From Pilaira anomala (Eukaryota; Mucoromycota; Mucoromycetes; Mucorales; Mucoraceae): a stretch of DNA of 64,000 nt. Made by a program: the position numbers and the translations under genes. The stretch covers positions 578,501 through 642,500 of the forward strand of contig JAIXMQ010000001.1 in the NCBI GenBank assembly GCA_025716855.1, given 5' to 3'. The notes under the pieces were generated by a model. It searched no databases. It saw nothing but the letters and a program-made list of their open reading frames with translations, and had not been told where the DNA came from. Numbering within the stretch: the stretch's first letter is position 1; each line of letters starts with the position of its first letter. Positions 1 through 10,851 of the stretch are shown here, in pieces.

Positions 1-459
1 TTATTGTTTGCTTCCACACTCTATTTAAATTCAAATGGTGGAGATGCTTTAACTACCATGTCATCATCAACTACTACTACTACTACTACTACTGCAGATG
101 GTCCTTTATTTGAACTCTCTCAAGACAATATCGTTTGGATCGGTCGAATGTTTGCTTGGACATGTACCACCCTTTATTTATTATCTCGTATTCCTCAGTT
201 ATTAAAGAATCGTAAACGAAAATCTGTGGAAGGATTATCTGCTTCTTTATTTATATTTGCCGTTGGTGGTAACCTTACTTATGCTTCCAGTATTTTAACA
301 CACCCAGGTCAAACTTTAGATTCTTTATTAGAAGCATTACCTTACTTGATTGGTAGTGCAGGTACCTTAATATTTGATTTCTCAATCTTTTGCCAATTCT
401 TATGGTACAAGAAACCTCAAACCAATGATACCCTTATTACAAATAAACATATTGTTTAA
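1..459 (+). CDS. PQ-loop repeat transporter, C-terminal part (vacuolar basic amino acid transporter Ypq-like), truncated by window edge
   Basis: The reading frame is open from base 1 and ends at the TAA at 457-459, so only the last ~153 residues are present and the start lies outside the window. After a Ser/Thr-rich loop comes a PQ-loop: a hydrophobic helix followed by SRIPQLLKNRKRKSVEGLS, then two or three more hydrophobic helices (FIFAVGGNLTYAS, LPYLIGSAGTLIFDFSIFCQF). The Pro-Gln pair and the following basic stretch are the hallmark of the seven-helix PQ-loop family, which in yeast (Ypq1-3) exports lysine/arginine from the vacuole. The low-complexity linker between two PQ-loop repeats fits that architecture. 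Family assignment is firm; the substrate is inferred from the family. Confidence 0.85.
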   Translation, partial: LLFASTLYLNSNGGDALTTMSSSTTTTTTTTADGPLFELSQDNIVWIGRMFAWTCTTLYLLSRIPQLLKNRKRKSVEGLSASLFIFAVGGNLTYASSILTHPGQTLDSLLEALPYLIGSAGTLIFDFSIFCQFLWYKKPQTNDTLITNKHIV

Positions 460-1729
460 TATATATCTTTTACCTACAACTACTACTCCTTACATATTAC
501 TCTTTGTCCCTTTTTTTTTTATTTGAACACCTTTTTCTTTGTCTACCAGCATATGATACGGAACCTTTATTTCCGTATGTGTGTGTAATCATTAATCTAA
601 ATAAAAATGCATATTATTTGATCACGATTCCCTTTTTTTATATAGAGATTAGTTGCTAAATACTATATATTATCAAATGTACAATATGACCAAAACCAAA
701 ATTTCTTCCCTTATTTGTATTATCTCCACCCGAAATTATTTGCTTGTCACCTGTCGCCACTTTCCATCAACCACAATTTGAAATATTATCTATTCGTTGT
801 ACACTCAATGAATATACATATAAAGTAAATCCATACTTATTTGTACAAACCGAATTAAAAAAAAAAAAAAAAATCTTATTGTTATAGACGGAAGAGATAA
901 CACATCCGACCGAGCACCTCCCCCTCTCTGTCTTTGAACAGATCGTCATCTTACTGATGACCAAGTCAGGGCTATCCAAAGAGACAAATTTTATTGGTAA
1001 TAGCAAACTCTTAGTTTTTGTTCTTTCGATATATGGTATGACATAGATATATAGCCAAAGTCATGATGTATGTAGTGTAAAATATCACTTGCTATTTCTT
1101 ATCTTCAATACTACATCATTTTTTTTTTTTTTTGGTAAAAAAGTATTTTTTTTTTTATCCATGCATAATTAGGTAATATTATTCCCTTACATCAGAAAAA
1201 GCTTATATTTTATATGTATTTTCGCTCTCTCTCCTTTTCGTCATTATGTTTATAGTATGTGTACACACGGGTGACGCTGATTCTTTTTTTTTTTATAAAA
1301 AAAAATTCTTATTATAATGCTTTTTTTCTAAAAAAAGAGCATGCATTTATAACTCGTCTGCTGAGATTATGAGGTAACTGTACTGCTTATATAAAGTAAA
1401 TGCCGTTTCTTCCGTATGCTTGTTTGTGTGTCAGTCATTTATTGAATGACAGGGTGACACGAAAAATCATTATCTCTCTTCCGTGGGTACATATTTTTTT
1501 TTTTTTTTTTGTAAACCAAACAGTAGATCAATATAATACACTTGCAAAAACTCAACAAAATAACAAAACGTCAACCATGTCAAAAACCAAAAAAACTTTC
1601 TAGAAAGACTTTTTTTTTTTTTTTTTTTTTTCGGTTGAATAAAATATTTAATTATGTCCTAAAAAAGAAAAACTGATAAGAAGCAGAAAAAGATAATGAC
1701 AGAAAAATATGTAGCATTATAATTTGTAT

Positions 1730-1775
<46 letters not shown>

Positions 1776-3791
1776 CAGTGTACATTCTTTATAGATGGAA
1801 ATAATTCCATACAAGTGAACCAAACAAAGCGCATTATATTCAAAACTCCCACACACTGTCATGTGTAATAGACCCACGCTATTTGACCTATATGGTAAAG
1901 AAGAAGAAAAAAAACGTAACCGTATATTCTAAATTGCGTATATCACTACGTACACACACACAACGTACTAATAAAAATACGATGACCTAATAAGACGTCT
2001 TTTTGAAAATCTTTGGATAAGAAGAATCTGATAAGTTATATTTTTTTTTTTTTTTTTTGGTAAATCCGTTGTCATCCATAATAAAAAAAAAAAAAGTGAG
2101 AGGGCGAGGGTTGTAGTGTTATATAGTTATATTATGAAAAAAAAATCAGAACCCGTTTTAAGCTCTAATAAGCAAATTTATTTTCAAAAAGGATATAATG
2201 TCAAGAAGTCATTTATATTTATACTCGGGTTAGCTGATAGTAAACATTCTTTTTAATTAAAATAAAAACATTGTTATATACATTATTCTCATCAAAGAAA
2301 TTAGCTGAGTAGTCAGATTAAAAATCGGTAAATAGTAAAAAGACTCTCAGGCCAACTTAATGTCAGCAGATTAAAAGTGAGTGTAGTTATTACCGGCAAA
2401 AATTAAGCATCACGGTCATCTCGATTTCTTAATACGGGAAACTACATCACTCACTCAGTTTTCTTTAAAAAAAACGACCCTTTTTGACACTACCACCGCA
2501 TTACTTTATCAAAGTTCTATATTATGTTACGTGTTTTTACTGACCTTAATTAGTTTATTGATAAAAAGTACTATAGTTAGTTAATACACCTGGGGATTTT
2601 CGAGTGACCTAAAATAAAATAAAACGGCCCAAAATTCAACTCAGCGTGTTCATTCCTAATACCCAAAAAAAAAAAGAAAAAACGACCTATTTATTATATT
2701 GAGAGTGGCCTGAAAACAATAAAACGAACGAGATGGGTCGTTATGAGGACGCTTTGATATTAGCTTGGATTTTACGATTTGGAATTTGATAAAAAAAAAT
2801 TTTTTTAAATGAAGCGGTTCAAAATATATTATTGTATATAAGTTTTTTTTATTTATTGAATGATAGGAATTATTTAAATAAGATATACATTATATGAGGG
2901 GGGGGGGATACATTATTATAATACTAGGGAAATATATTACATAAGAGACACGTTGCTCTACTACATTAGAAGCAATATAGAATACGCGAATAATTCGAGC
3001 TTATTACAACACCTACCTTATACACATCTTCATATTATAGGAGTAGCAATATAGTACCAGGCATACCGGGAAAATAAACCAAGAAAATCCTATACATATA
3101 TATTTAAAAATGTTTGTTTGTTTATACTATATTACTAATAAACTTACCAAAGGGCACAATAATAAAATATGAGAGAATAAGGGACTATGCCTTTGTTATT
3201 TTTACTTCTAAAAGAATATGACATTAGGTTTATTAAATATATATTCAGAGAGGAAAGCTTACTTACGGTTTACCATTCAATTATATGAAAGGAACTTCAT
3301 GTATTGTTTATGCCTTCCATTGAATTATAATTATTAGCTTTAAGTTTAAAATTTAAAACCCATTTTATTATATTTACCAAGTTACTAAAGAGAGAAAGAA
3401 AGAAAGAAAGAAAGAAAAAAAAACCATCCTTTTGACATGTTTATTTAACTATTTTGAGACTTTACAATAAAAAATATATACAAGAGCACTGGGAATATTA
3501 ATTATTAAGGATAATAAACAGCTACATACATTACTTTAAATAACAGATAGAATGATCAATCAGACTTTTAATCCATGTAGCTGCATTTTCTTCTTAAAAT
3601 TCAGCTCTTACTACTCTTCTAAACTGCATCAGTGTATATTAATTCTTTTCTTCTATAAAGCTTATACATGTAAATTATTTTCTTCCTTCTCATTAAAACT
3701 ATTGTTATTATTACCTGTGTAAGCCCATCCCATATTTTCTACTGAAAGGCCCACTATTTTGCTAGCAATAAATAATATAAGAAATATTATG
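460..3791. other. Gene-poor AT-rich stretch, 3.3 kb
   Basis: No reading frame here has convincing codon structure or protein similarity; the few short frames are poly(A)/poly(T) artefacts. It contains several homopolymers (for example 1732-1773), a G run near 2897 and an AAAG microsatellite near 3390-3418. Nothing else was recognised. Confidence 0.6.
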
Positions 3792-4085
3792 TCATCTGCA
3801 TGGCGGTTCTATCCCCTCAGCTAGCATTGCTTCTGGAGTCACCATATGCGTATTCATATATGACAGCTCCGAATAGAATCCGGAATTATCGATATCAGCT
3901 TTATTTAACACAATATTTTTTGCGACTTCGTCTTGCTTAATTTCTCTTGCCATACTAACTTCTTCTGTTGATAACCTTTTTGTATATATTGCGGAGAAGG
4001 AAAAATATTTATCATTTTTAAGCTGATCTACTACTCTCTTCGCTAGAATATTACAGCCGATTGAGACCTGTGAGTGTCTTTTCAT
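3792..4085 (-). CDS. Hypothetical protein, 97 aa, possibly the last exon of a larger gene
   Basis: An open frame of 97 residues with fairly normal amino acid composition and no low complexity (for example KNIVLNKADIDNSGFYSELS). No family was recognised. Just upstream on the minus strand lies a CACTAAT branch-like site and an AG a few bases before the ATG, and a GTAAGA donor about 65 bases further up, so this could be a 3' exon rather than a complete gene. It may equally be a remnant or a chance frame in AT-rich DNA. No signal peptide or membrane segment is visible. Confidence 0.3.
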   Translation of the reverse strand: MKRHSQVSIGCNILAKRVVDQLKNDKYFSFSAIYTKRLSTEEVSMAREIKQDEVAKNIVLNKADIDNSGFYSELSYMNTHMVTPEAMLAEGIEPPCR

Positions 4086-4516
4086 AAAGAGCTTTTTTTA
4101 TTGAAATTTATTAGTGATAAAGTTAATGGAGTTATTTAATAATATCTTACCACATTAATAACAGATGTATTATACTACAGGTTTCAAAGTTGTTCTTTCT
4201 TGATGAAATATCTTGCCTGGATAGTGTATGTAATCAAACAAGCAGTGGCATGAAAGATTCATGTTTTGTTTTGTAATAAAAAAAAAAATTAAATAAACAT
4301 GTTTGCATTTCATCAATATCATCTTTCTTGGTGCGGAAAAATAAAAAAGCCTCTTACTTCATAAATTAGAATAATATCTCAAAAATTAAAGCTTCGTACC
4401 AATGCTTATTTATGAGTTGACATTATGAGGATTTTCTATTTCAAAACACAATGCTGTAACTTTAACTGAAAAGGTATTGAATTTGTTGTTGAAACCCGAG
4501 TATTTTGGTTTATTTA

Positions 4517-4518
<2 letters not shown>

Positions 4519-4590
<72 letters not shown>
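4519..4590. repeat. 72-nt poly(T) tract
   Basis: Uninterrupted run of T, the longest homopolymer in the window. It lies 68 bp before a short tandem repeat and is not flanked by any recognisable retroelement body. Confidence 0.95.
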
Positions 4591-4594
<4 letters not shown>

Positions 4595-4658
4595 CAAATC
4601 AGCAAGAGCTGTCAGATTAATGACATGTTGTCATACGGTAAAATTAAAAGCAAAAGAG

Positions 4659-4735
4659 AAAACTATTTCATCAAAAGAAAACTATTTCATCAAAAGAAAA
4701 CTATTTCATCAAAAGAAAACTATTTCATCAAATGA
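4659..4735. repeat. 19-bp tandem repeat, four copies
   Basis: The unit containing CTATTTCATCAAAAGAAAA recurs with period 19, with copies of CTATTTCATC starting at 4663, 4682, 4701 and 4720. The copies are identical apart from the edges. No coding role; a recent slippage minisatellite is the simplest reading. Confidence 0.9.
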
Positions 4736-5146
4736 GAAATTAAAGTAATGCATTTCTTGAATTATATGAGCATTCCTATTATTATATGAAATAAAGAAAA
4801 GTGAAATTAGGTTTTATTTGGGTGTTAGAAAAATACTTTTGTATAAGATCTGATGGGAATTATCATATTATTTCGGATGTGTTCAAGACTAAAGAACCGA
4901 AAATTAATTTGCATTGTGTACTTTTCCTATGATTACATAACCTTTTTAATAACTGGGTTATAAAAAAAAACCAGGTTGATGGTTGTGTTGATAAACAAAT
5001 ACCATAGCCTTGTCCTTTTTTTAAAAAAAACAGTATTTCTAGTAAACTTTATCTTATATAAAGCTAGTTGTCCTTTCACCCTCTTTTTTTTTTTCTTCTT
5101 CTTCTTTATTTAAACAACTATATTTTATTCTAAAGTCTTAATAACT

Positions 5147-7642
5147 ATGTTCTCATTCAAGTTTTCTTCTGCTTCTACTTCTGCAAGACAATGTCTTTCC
5201 TACGTCTCCAGCTGTTTTGACAGCCTCAAATCCTCTATCAAGGATTATCAAGTTTATGCTACTGGTGATGATAAACGTTCAACCAGATATTATACTACAG
5301 ATGCCCAATATGATCCTTATTATGTACCTCCTCGTGTCACTCAAGAAATGGAAGAGCTTATGAATTCCTATGTGCCCCGCCGTAAACGTCTTGATATTAT
5401 GGCTAAAGGTTTATCAACTGGTATCGCTCAATCACTTGTCAATGGTGCTTTCGCTGTGTACAACTTTTTTGTTATGGAGAAGAAATCAATGGGAGATTAT
5501 TTATTCCAAATGGGCCGCAATGAATCTCAAGCAAAAGCAAATGTTAATGGTGTTGGTACTGATCATTCCGCTGCAGTACTTCTTTGTAAATTCATTGGGC
5601 ATCCAGCTTCTTTTGCCGATGCTGTCAAATTGAAAGATAGTAAATCTTTGTATGAAACTAATTGTGGTGATGTTGGTGATGCTGGTGATGTTGGTGATGC
5701 TGGTGATGTTGGTGATGCTGGTGATGTTGGTGATGCTGGTGATGTTGGTGATGCTGGTGATGTTGGTGATGCTGGTGATGTTGGTGATGATGATGATGCT
5801 AGTGATGCTGGTGATGCTGGTGATGATGTTGGTGATGTTGGTACTGACCTTTCTGCTGGTGTACTTTACCATGAATCAAACTGGTATCCAGCTTCTTTTG
5901 CCGATGCAGTCACAGAAACTGTCAAATTGAATGATAATAAATCTTTGTATGAAACTAATGTTGGTGATGTTGGTGATGATGATGATGTTAGTGATGATGA
6001 TGATTTTGGTGATGATGATGATTCTGGTGATGATGATGATTCTGGTGATGATGATGATAGTATTTGTGATTTTCTTACTAACGTTTCTGCTGGTCTACTT
6101 TATCATGATCCAACCTGGTATCCAGCTTCTTTTGCCGATGCTGTCGCAGAAACTGCCAAATTGAAAGATAGTGAATCTTTGTATATGACTAATGCTGGTG
6201 ATGTTGGTGATGCTGGTGATGTTGGTGATGATGATGATGCTAGTGATGCTGGTGATGATGTTGGTGATGTTGGTACTGACCTTTCTGCTGGTGTACTTTA
6301 CCATGAATCAAAGTGGTATCCAGCTTCTTTTGCCGATGCTGTCGCAGAAACTGCCAGATTGAAAGATAGTAAATCTTTGTATATGACTGATGCTGGTGAT
6401 GCCGGTGATGTTGGTGATGATGATGATGATGATGTTAGTGATGATGATGGTATTGATGATTTTTTTAATAACGTTTCTGCTGCTCTACTTTATCATGATC
6501 CAGCCTGGTATCCAGCTTCTTTTGCCGATGCTGTCGCAGAAACTGCCAAATTGAAAGATAGTGAATCTTTGTATATGACTAATGCTGGTGATGTTGGTGA
6601 TGATGATGATGTTAGTGATGATGATGATTTTGGTGATGATGATGATTCTGGTGATGATGATGATTCTGGTGATGATGATGATAGTATTTGTGATTTTTTT
6701 ATTAACGTTTCTGCTGCTCTACTTTATCATAAACCAACCTGGTATCCAGCTTCTTTTGCCGATACTGTCGCAGAAACTGTCAAATTGAATGATAATAACT
6801 CTTTATATAAAACTAATGCTGGTGATGTTGGTGATGTCGGTAATATTGGTGATATTGGTGATGATGTTGATGACGTTGGTGATGTTGGTATTGATCTTTC
6901 TGCTGGTATACTTTACCATGAATCAAAGTGGTATCCAGCTTCTTTTGCCGATGCTGTCGCAAAAACTGTCAAATTGAAAGATAGTAAATCTTTGTATATG
7001 ACTAATGCTGGTGATGTTGGTGATGTTGGTGATGTTGGTGATGATGATGATTTTGGTGATGATGATGATGGTATTTATGATTTTCTTGCTAACGTTTCTG
7101 CTGCTCTATTTTATCATGAACCAACCTGGTATCCAGCTTCTTTTGCCGATGCTGTCGCAGAAACTGCCAAATTGAATGATAGTACATCTTTGTATATGAC
7201 TAATGCTGGTGATGCTGGTGATGTTGGTGATGATGATGATGTTAGTGGTGATGACGATGATGATGTTAGTGATGTTGGTACTGACCTTTCGGCTGGTGTA
7301 CTTAACCATGAATCAACCTGCTATCCAGCTTCTTTTGCCCATGCTATCAAAGAAGCTGTCAAATGGGATTATAGTAGAAATTTTTTTAAAACTAAAGCTG
7401 GTGATGTTGGTGATGGTGGTGATGTTGGTGATATTGGCGATGTCGGTGATGTTAGTGATGATGATGATGTTAGTGATGATGATGATGTTAGTGATGTTGG
7501 TACTGACCTTTCTGCTGGTGTACTTTACCATGAATCAACCTGGTATCCAGCTGCATTCGCCGATGGTATGAAAGATACTATCCATATGAAAGATGGTATT
7601 TCTTTACATACTGAAGATATCGATGATATGGTTCTTATCTAA
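5147..7642 (+). CDS. Modular Asp/Gly-rich repeat protein, 831 aa to the first stop; conserved tail continues beyond
   Basis: No known family recognised. A ~140-residue N-terminal part (basic and aromatic, with PRRKRLD near residue 80) is followed by ten modules. Each has a core close to WYPASFADAVAETAKLKDSK-SLYMTN and a linker of GDVGDAGD and DDDD type. Two alternating leader types precede the core: VGTDLSAGVLYHES and NVSA-LLYH-P. The linkers are encoded by a GGTGAT-based minisatellite and are extremely acidic, so calcium binding or an extended spacer is conceivable, but this is inference. There is no clear signal peptide or membrane span. The frame stops at TAA 7640-7642, yet the same frame continues with coding character into a further exon (to 7864); see the separate tail entry. 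Expansion and contraction of modules is likely between strains. Confidence 0.8.
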   Translation: MFSFKFSSASTSARQCLSYVSSCFDSLKSSIKDYQVYATGDDKRSTRYYTTDAQYDPYYVPPRVTQEMEELMNSYVPRRKRLDIMAKGLSTGIAQSLVNGAFAVYNFFVMEKKSMGDYLFQMGRNESQAKANVNGVGTDHSAAVLLCKFIGHPASFADAVKLKDSKSLYETNCGDVGDAGDVGDAGDVGDAGDVGDAGDVGDAGDVGDAGDVGDDDDASDAGDAGDDVGDVGTDLSAGVLYHESNWYPASFADAVTETVKLNDNKSLYETNVGDVGDDDDVSDDDDFGDDDDSGDDDDSGDDDDSICDFLTNVSAGLLYHDPTWYPASFADAVAETAKLKDSESLYMTNAGDVGDAGDVGDDDDASDAGDDVGDVGTDLSAGVLYHESKWYPASFADAVAETARLKDSKSLYMTDAGDAGDVGDDDDDDVSDDDGIDDFFNNVSAALLYHDPAWYPASFADAVAETAKLKDSESLYMTNAGDVGDDDDVSDDDDFGDDDDSGDDDDSGDDDDSICDFFINVSAALLYHKPTWYPASFADTVAETVKLNDNNSLYKTNAGDVGDVGNIGDIGDDVDDVGDVGIDLSAGILYHESKWYPASFADAVAKTVKLKDSKSLYMTNAGDVGDVGDVGDDDDFGDDDDGIYDFLANVSAALFYHEPTWYPASFADAVAETAKLNDSTSLYMTNAGDAGDVGDDDDVSGDDDDDVSDVGTDLSAGVLNHESTCYPASFAHAIKEAVKWDYSRNFFKTKAGDVGDGGDVGDIGDVGDVSDDDDVSDDDDVSDVGTDLSAGVLYHESTWYPAAFADGMKDTIHMKDGISLHTEDIDDMVLI
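5667..5785 (+). repeat. Coding minisatellite, GGTGAT-based 18-bp unit
   Basis: GGTGATGTTGGTGATGCT repeats nearly perfectly about six times, encoding GDVGDA. Further shorter arrays of GGTGAT and GATGAT occur through to about 7500 in the same gene. It keeps long frames open on both strands, which are shadows. Confidence 0.9.
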
Positions 7643-7734
7643 AAACCAGAAGTTCCAACCTTTGATGAATATTGGACTTTTGTAGATAAAGATTTGAGCT
7701 TTTCAAATAAGGTAAGCTGATTCACACATACACC

Positions 7735-7772
<38 letters not shown>

Positions 7773-7864
7773 AACATCTTTTTTTTTTTTCCACCCATTA
7801 GCCTCCCAATATTTTCAGAAAATTTAAAAAAGCCGCCAGGAGTAGTATTATCAACAAATGTTGA
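7643..7864 (+). pseudogene. Post-stop tail of the repeat-protein gene: 23 in-frame codons, intron 7712-7801, final exon 7802-7864
   Basis: Directly after TAA 7640-7642 the same frame reads KPEVPTFDEYWTFVDKDLSF and then hits a GTAAGC donor at 7712. The intron has a TACTAAC branch site near 7769 and an AG at 7800-7801. The next exon stays in frame (PPNIFRKFKKAARSS...) and ends at TGA 7862-7864. So the ancestral C-terminus is intact behind a single stop. Alternatively 7566-7649 (GTATGA...CTAAAAACCAG, 84 nt) may be spliced as an intron, which removes the stop and keeps the frame. Either the tail is lost by a nonsense change, or it is expressed by splicing or readthrough. Confidence 0.65.
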
Positions 7865-9307
7865 ATAATCCTTTTGTTTAGTTCCCCTACAAACTAAAAA
7901 TAATCCTTTTGTTTCAAACTATAATCATTATTATATTATATTTTACCTCATTCTTCTTCATATATTTATCAGAAATAAACATTTATCTTTAAAACTTCTA
8001 AAACGACCCCAATAAAGAATATGACTATAAGTAGAATCTTTATATAGTAATTCCATCGAAAGAAATAATAGTATTATTAACGGTTGGTATGAAGATCTTA
8101 ATATAAATAAACGCCAACTTTTTTTTTATGACACGCTTACATAAAGTTATTAAAAACCTTGTGGTTAGCTGATAATGACGACATGGTTCTTTTAGCATAA
8201 TTTAGACTTGTAATATTGGCGTATGAAAGTTGCTGTATCCTTCTTAACTGGAAGGGCAAGAAGAATAAAACTAGTTCTGAAAGTGCTGTTGTGATAGAAG
8301 AAAGCTGCAACAAATATTGACACATCTACTTACTTTCGCTTTATCATAGATAGAAAATTCACCAGTTATATATTATATAAAGTTATCAGTTTTTCAAAAT
8401 ATCTGTACCATCCTCATATTATATCACCATAATACTCTTATAATGCAAGCTTCCATGTTAGACATATTGAGAAGTATTACTATCACCCGAGACGTAGCAA
8501 GCAATTCCTTATACTTTTGTATTAGCGGCAGGGTACGCTATTTATATCAGGTGGATGGTTTTTCGAAAAGTAGAAATTCATCAATTGGCTTAAAAACAAG
8601 AAAGTCCTTTTTATTTCAAAATACAGTTTTATTAAACTGACATGGTATAGACTGTTGTTGATGCATGATTTAGTTATTTTTTTTTCTCGTAGAAATACAG
8701 TTTACGAAGCAAAAAATAAATAATGAGAAAAAGGAAACAAAAGGAAGAAGTCTTCTTTATTAAAACTTTAGTGCTATAAACAATGAACAAAATATCATAT
8801 TATATTTCTCTTTCTCTTAGGCTGTTGCCTAAAATCAAGATTAGAATTATTACATTTGTATTTTGTAAATAGTTAATACCAAAAAAAAAGGTAGTCGATT
8901 AGACTTTGATAAAGCTACTTTTTATCAGGAACACATAATCGATGTGACCCATTTTTTGTATGGAGGAGTATGAATATCGGAAGCGACGAGAGGGGGAAGA
9001 AAAAGTGGTTTGATCTTTCACACTGTAAATAATCAGCATCAAAATTATCTGGATACGAAGATTTTACTTGATAGTAGTGTATAATATACAAGTTTATGGA
9101 GAAAATAACAGTGATTCAAGTATAAGTTTTATTTTGCATTAATATACCTTCTGCTACGTATACATATATGATATAGTATTCATAGCAAGTGCTTTGTAGT
9201 TAACAATATCTCTTATCAAGATTTGTAGTAGACTTGTAACTCATTCCTATTTAAGAAGTGATTAAAAACAAAAAAAATCGATTAGTCAAGGATTTTTTTT
9301 TAAAAGT
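7865..9307. other. Intergenic, no gene seen
   Basis: AT-rich DNA with short non-coding frames only. Nothing beyond homopolymers was recognised. The next structured feature is the foldback element at 9308. Confidence 0.5.
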
Positions 9308-9496
9308 GGGAAGAAATATCAGCCAAAAATCATCTTAAAAATCAGAAACGTAGATATATCTTTACATTGGAAACTATTATGAAGCTATGGTCTAAAGCCT
9401 TTTCAATATAAAAATATATATCTACAATTCTGATTTTCACCTAAAATTATACTTTTTTTCCTTTTTAAGATGATTTTTGGCTGAAAGTTTCTTCCC
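9308..9496. mobile_element. Foldback MITE-like element, 189 bp
   Basis: The left end (GGGAAGAAA-TATC then AGCCAAAAATCATCTTAAAA) recurs as a reverse complement at the right end (TTTTAAGATGATTTTTGGCT then GAAA-GTTTCTTCCC). Inside, a second matched pair (TCAGAA-cGTAGATATAT on the left, its complement near 9410-9435) extends the stem, with about 30 bp of extra sequence in the right arm. The transcript or single strand would fold into a long imperfect hairpin. It carries no coding sequence. No clear target duplication was identified at the ends. Confidence 0.6.
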
Positions 9497-10080
9497 GCTG
9501 TTACAACAAAGAAAAAAAACTTATTAAGGTCAGTAAAAACATCTAACGTAGCGTAGGAGCTTTGCTACAGTAATTCAATGGTAGTTTCAAAACGACTCGT
9601 TTATTTTTTTTTAAAAAAAAATTGGGGTAGCTTTTAATTTTCCCTTTTTCTTTCATACTATTAGGAGAAGCGTCCGTGTAATTCCATTAAGGTGTATCGG
9701 TGTACTGGACCACTGACAGTTTGATAGCCCTATGTACAGACACTTCACTGGTCCCTGAAAAATTAAGCCGTGGTCCCTAAAAAAAACGTGATAAAATATC
9801 TGAAGTACCTACCAATAGCAATGAAAAATTTAGCAGTGGTTTTTTATTTTTGATAATTCCACCCGTGAATTTGCATTTCAAATAACTGAATATAAAGTTT
9901 TTTTTTGTGAAACTAGAAGCCAGTCTATTCTATTGCGCGTTTATACATTGTACTACAACGAGCGAAGACAGTAGAAGTAAATTACTCACTTATATTTAAG
10001 CTACGGGATTTTTTTTTTTTAGATTGTCTTCTTTTTCTTTCTCTCGCTTTTCTTTTATCTTCTGAGATAATATCATACCG
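9497..10080. promoter_or_regulatory. Upstream region of methyltransferase 1
   Basis: No gene seen. The last ~60 bp before the ATG at 10081 are strongly pyrimidine-rich (TTTCTCGCTTTTCTTTTATCTTC), as before several other genes in the window, suggesting the transcription start zone. No specific operator recognised. Confidence 0.4.
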
Positions 10081-10798
10081 ATGGATAATCAAGCTTCTAA
10101 TGACACAAACGTTCCTAGTGATGAATTAAAGTCCTATGGTGGTAGAAAATATTTTGATAATAAAAAAATTGCTTATATTCTCCCAGATGACTCTGACGGT
10201 AAATAGACCATATCAAAACGCTTAGATATACATTCAATTAAATAATAGTGCGAACGTATCATCTTTATAGAGTCCGCTCGTCTTAATAAACAGCATTTAG
10301 TCCTTCGCTATGTCCTTCAAACGTAACTATAAATTGGCAAGTCTATCATTCAAGTCTATTTACTAACTGTCCCCCCCCCCCTTTTTTTTTTTAGAAACTT
10401 TATTGCCCCCGTTCAAAAAAAGTTGGAAGAGGGTATAACTGTCTTGGATTCTGCCTGTGGTCCTGCCTCATGGACTTTCGATATGGCTAATGACTTCCCT
10501 AATTCCAAGTTCTATGGTATTGATATCAATAATACTTTTCCCAATGAATCCAAGCCTGAAAACTGTGATTTTGTTCTTGGAAATGTTAGTGAAGAAATTC
10601 CTTTCCCTGATAATACTTTTGATTATATTCATCAAAGATTACTTGTACTTGGGTTAACTAGTGAAATGTGGGAAAGAGTTAGTACTATTGCAATACAGTA
10701 TAATAAGTGTTGTATTCTAACTCTTTTGATTATTAGAATTTGAAAGAGTTATTCCGTGTCTTAAAGCCTGGAGGATACATCGAGATTAAAGAGGTAGG

Positions 10799-10851
<53 letters not shown>

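Larger units (their letters stand above)
4086..5146. other. Intergenic stretch upstream of the repeat-protein gene
   Basis: Contains a 72-nt poly(T) (4519-4590) and a four-copy 19-bp tandem repeat (4659-4735). The last ~100 bp before the ATG at 5147 are pyrimidine-rich, which resembles the leader of several genes in this window and probably includes the promoter. No other gene seen. Confidence 0.55.

Noticed and set aside
4505..4735. Poly-Phe frame with a repeat tail
   Set aside because: Built from the 72-nt poly(T) and the 19-bp tandem repeat; not a protein.
4659..4735. Possible CRISPR-like direct repeat array
   Set aside because: Copies are contiguous with no unique spacers, and the context is eukaryotic.
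5501..7571. Long antisense and alternate-frame readings over the repeat gene (TNITSI-type and MLVMLV-type repeats)
   Set aside because: Produced by the GGTGAT minisatellite staying open in several frames; no start context, no non-repetitive content.
8443..8640. 65-codon plus-strand frame, possible small gene
   Set aside because: No recognisable motif, no splice or leader context, and expected by chance in 1.4 kb of intergenic DNA.
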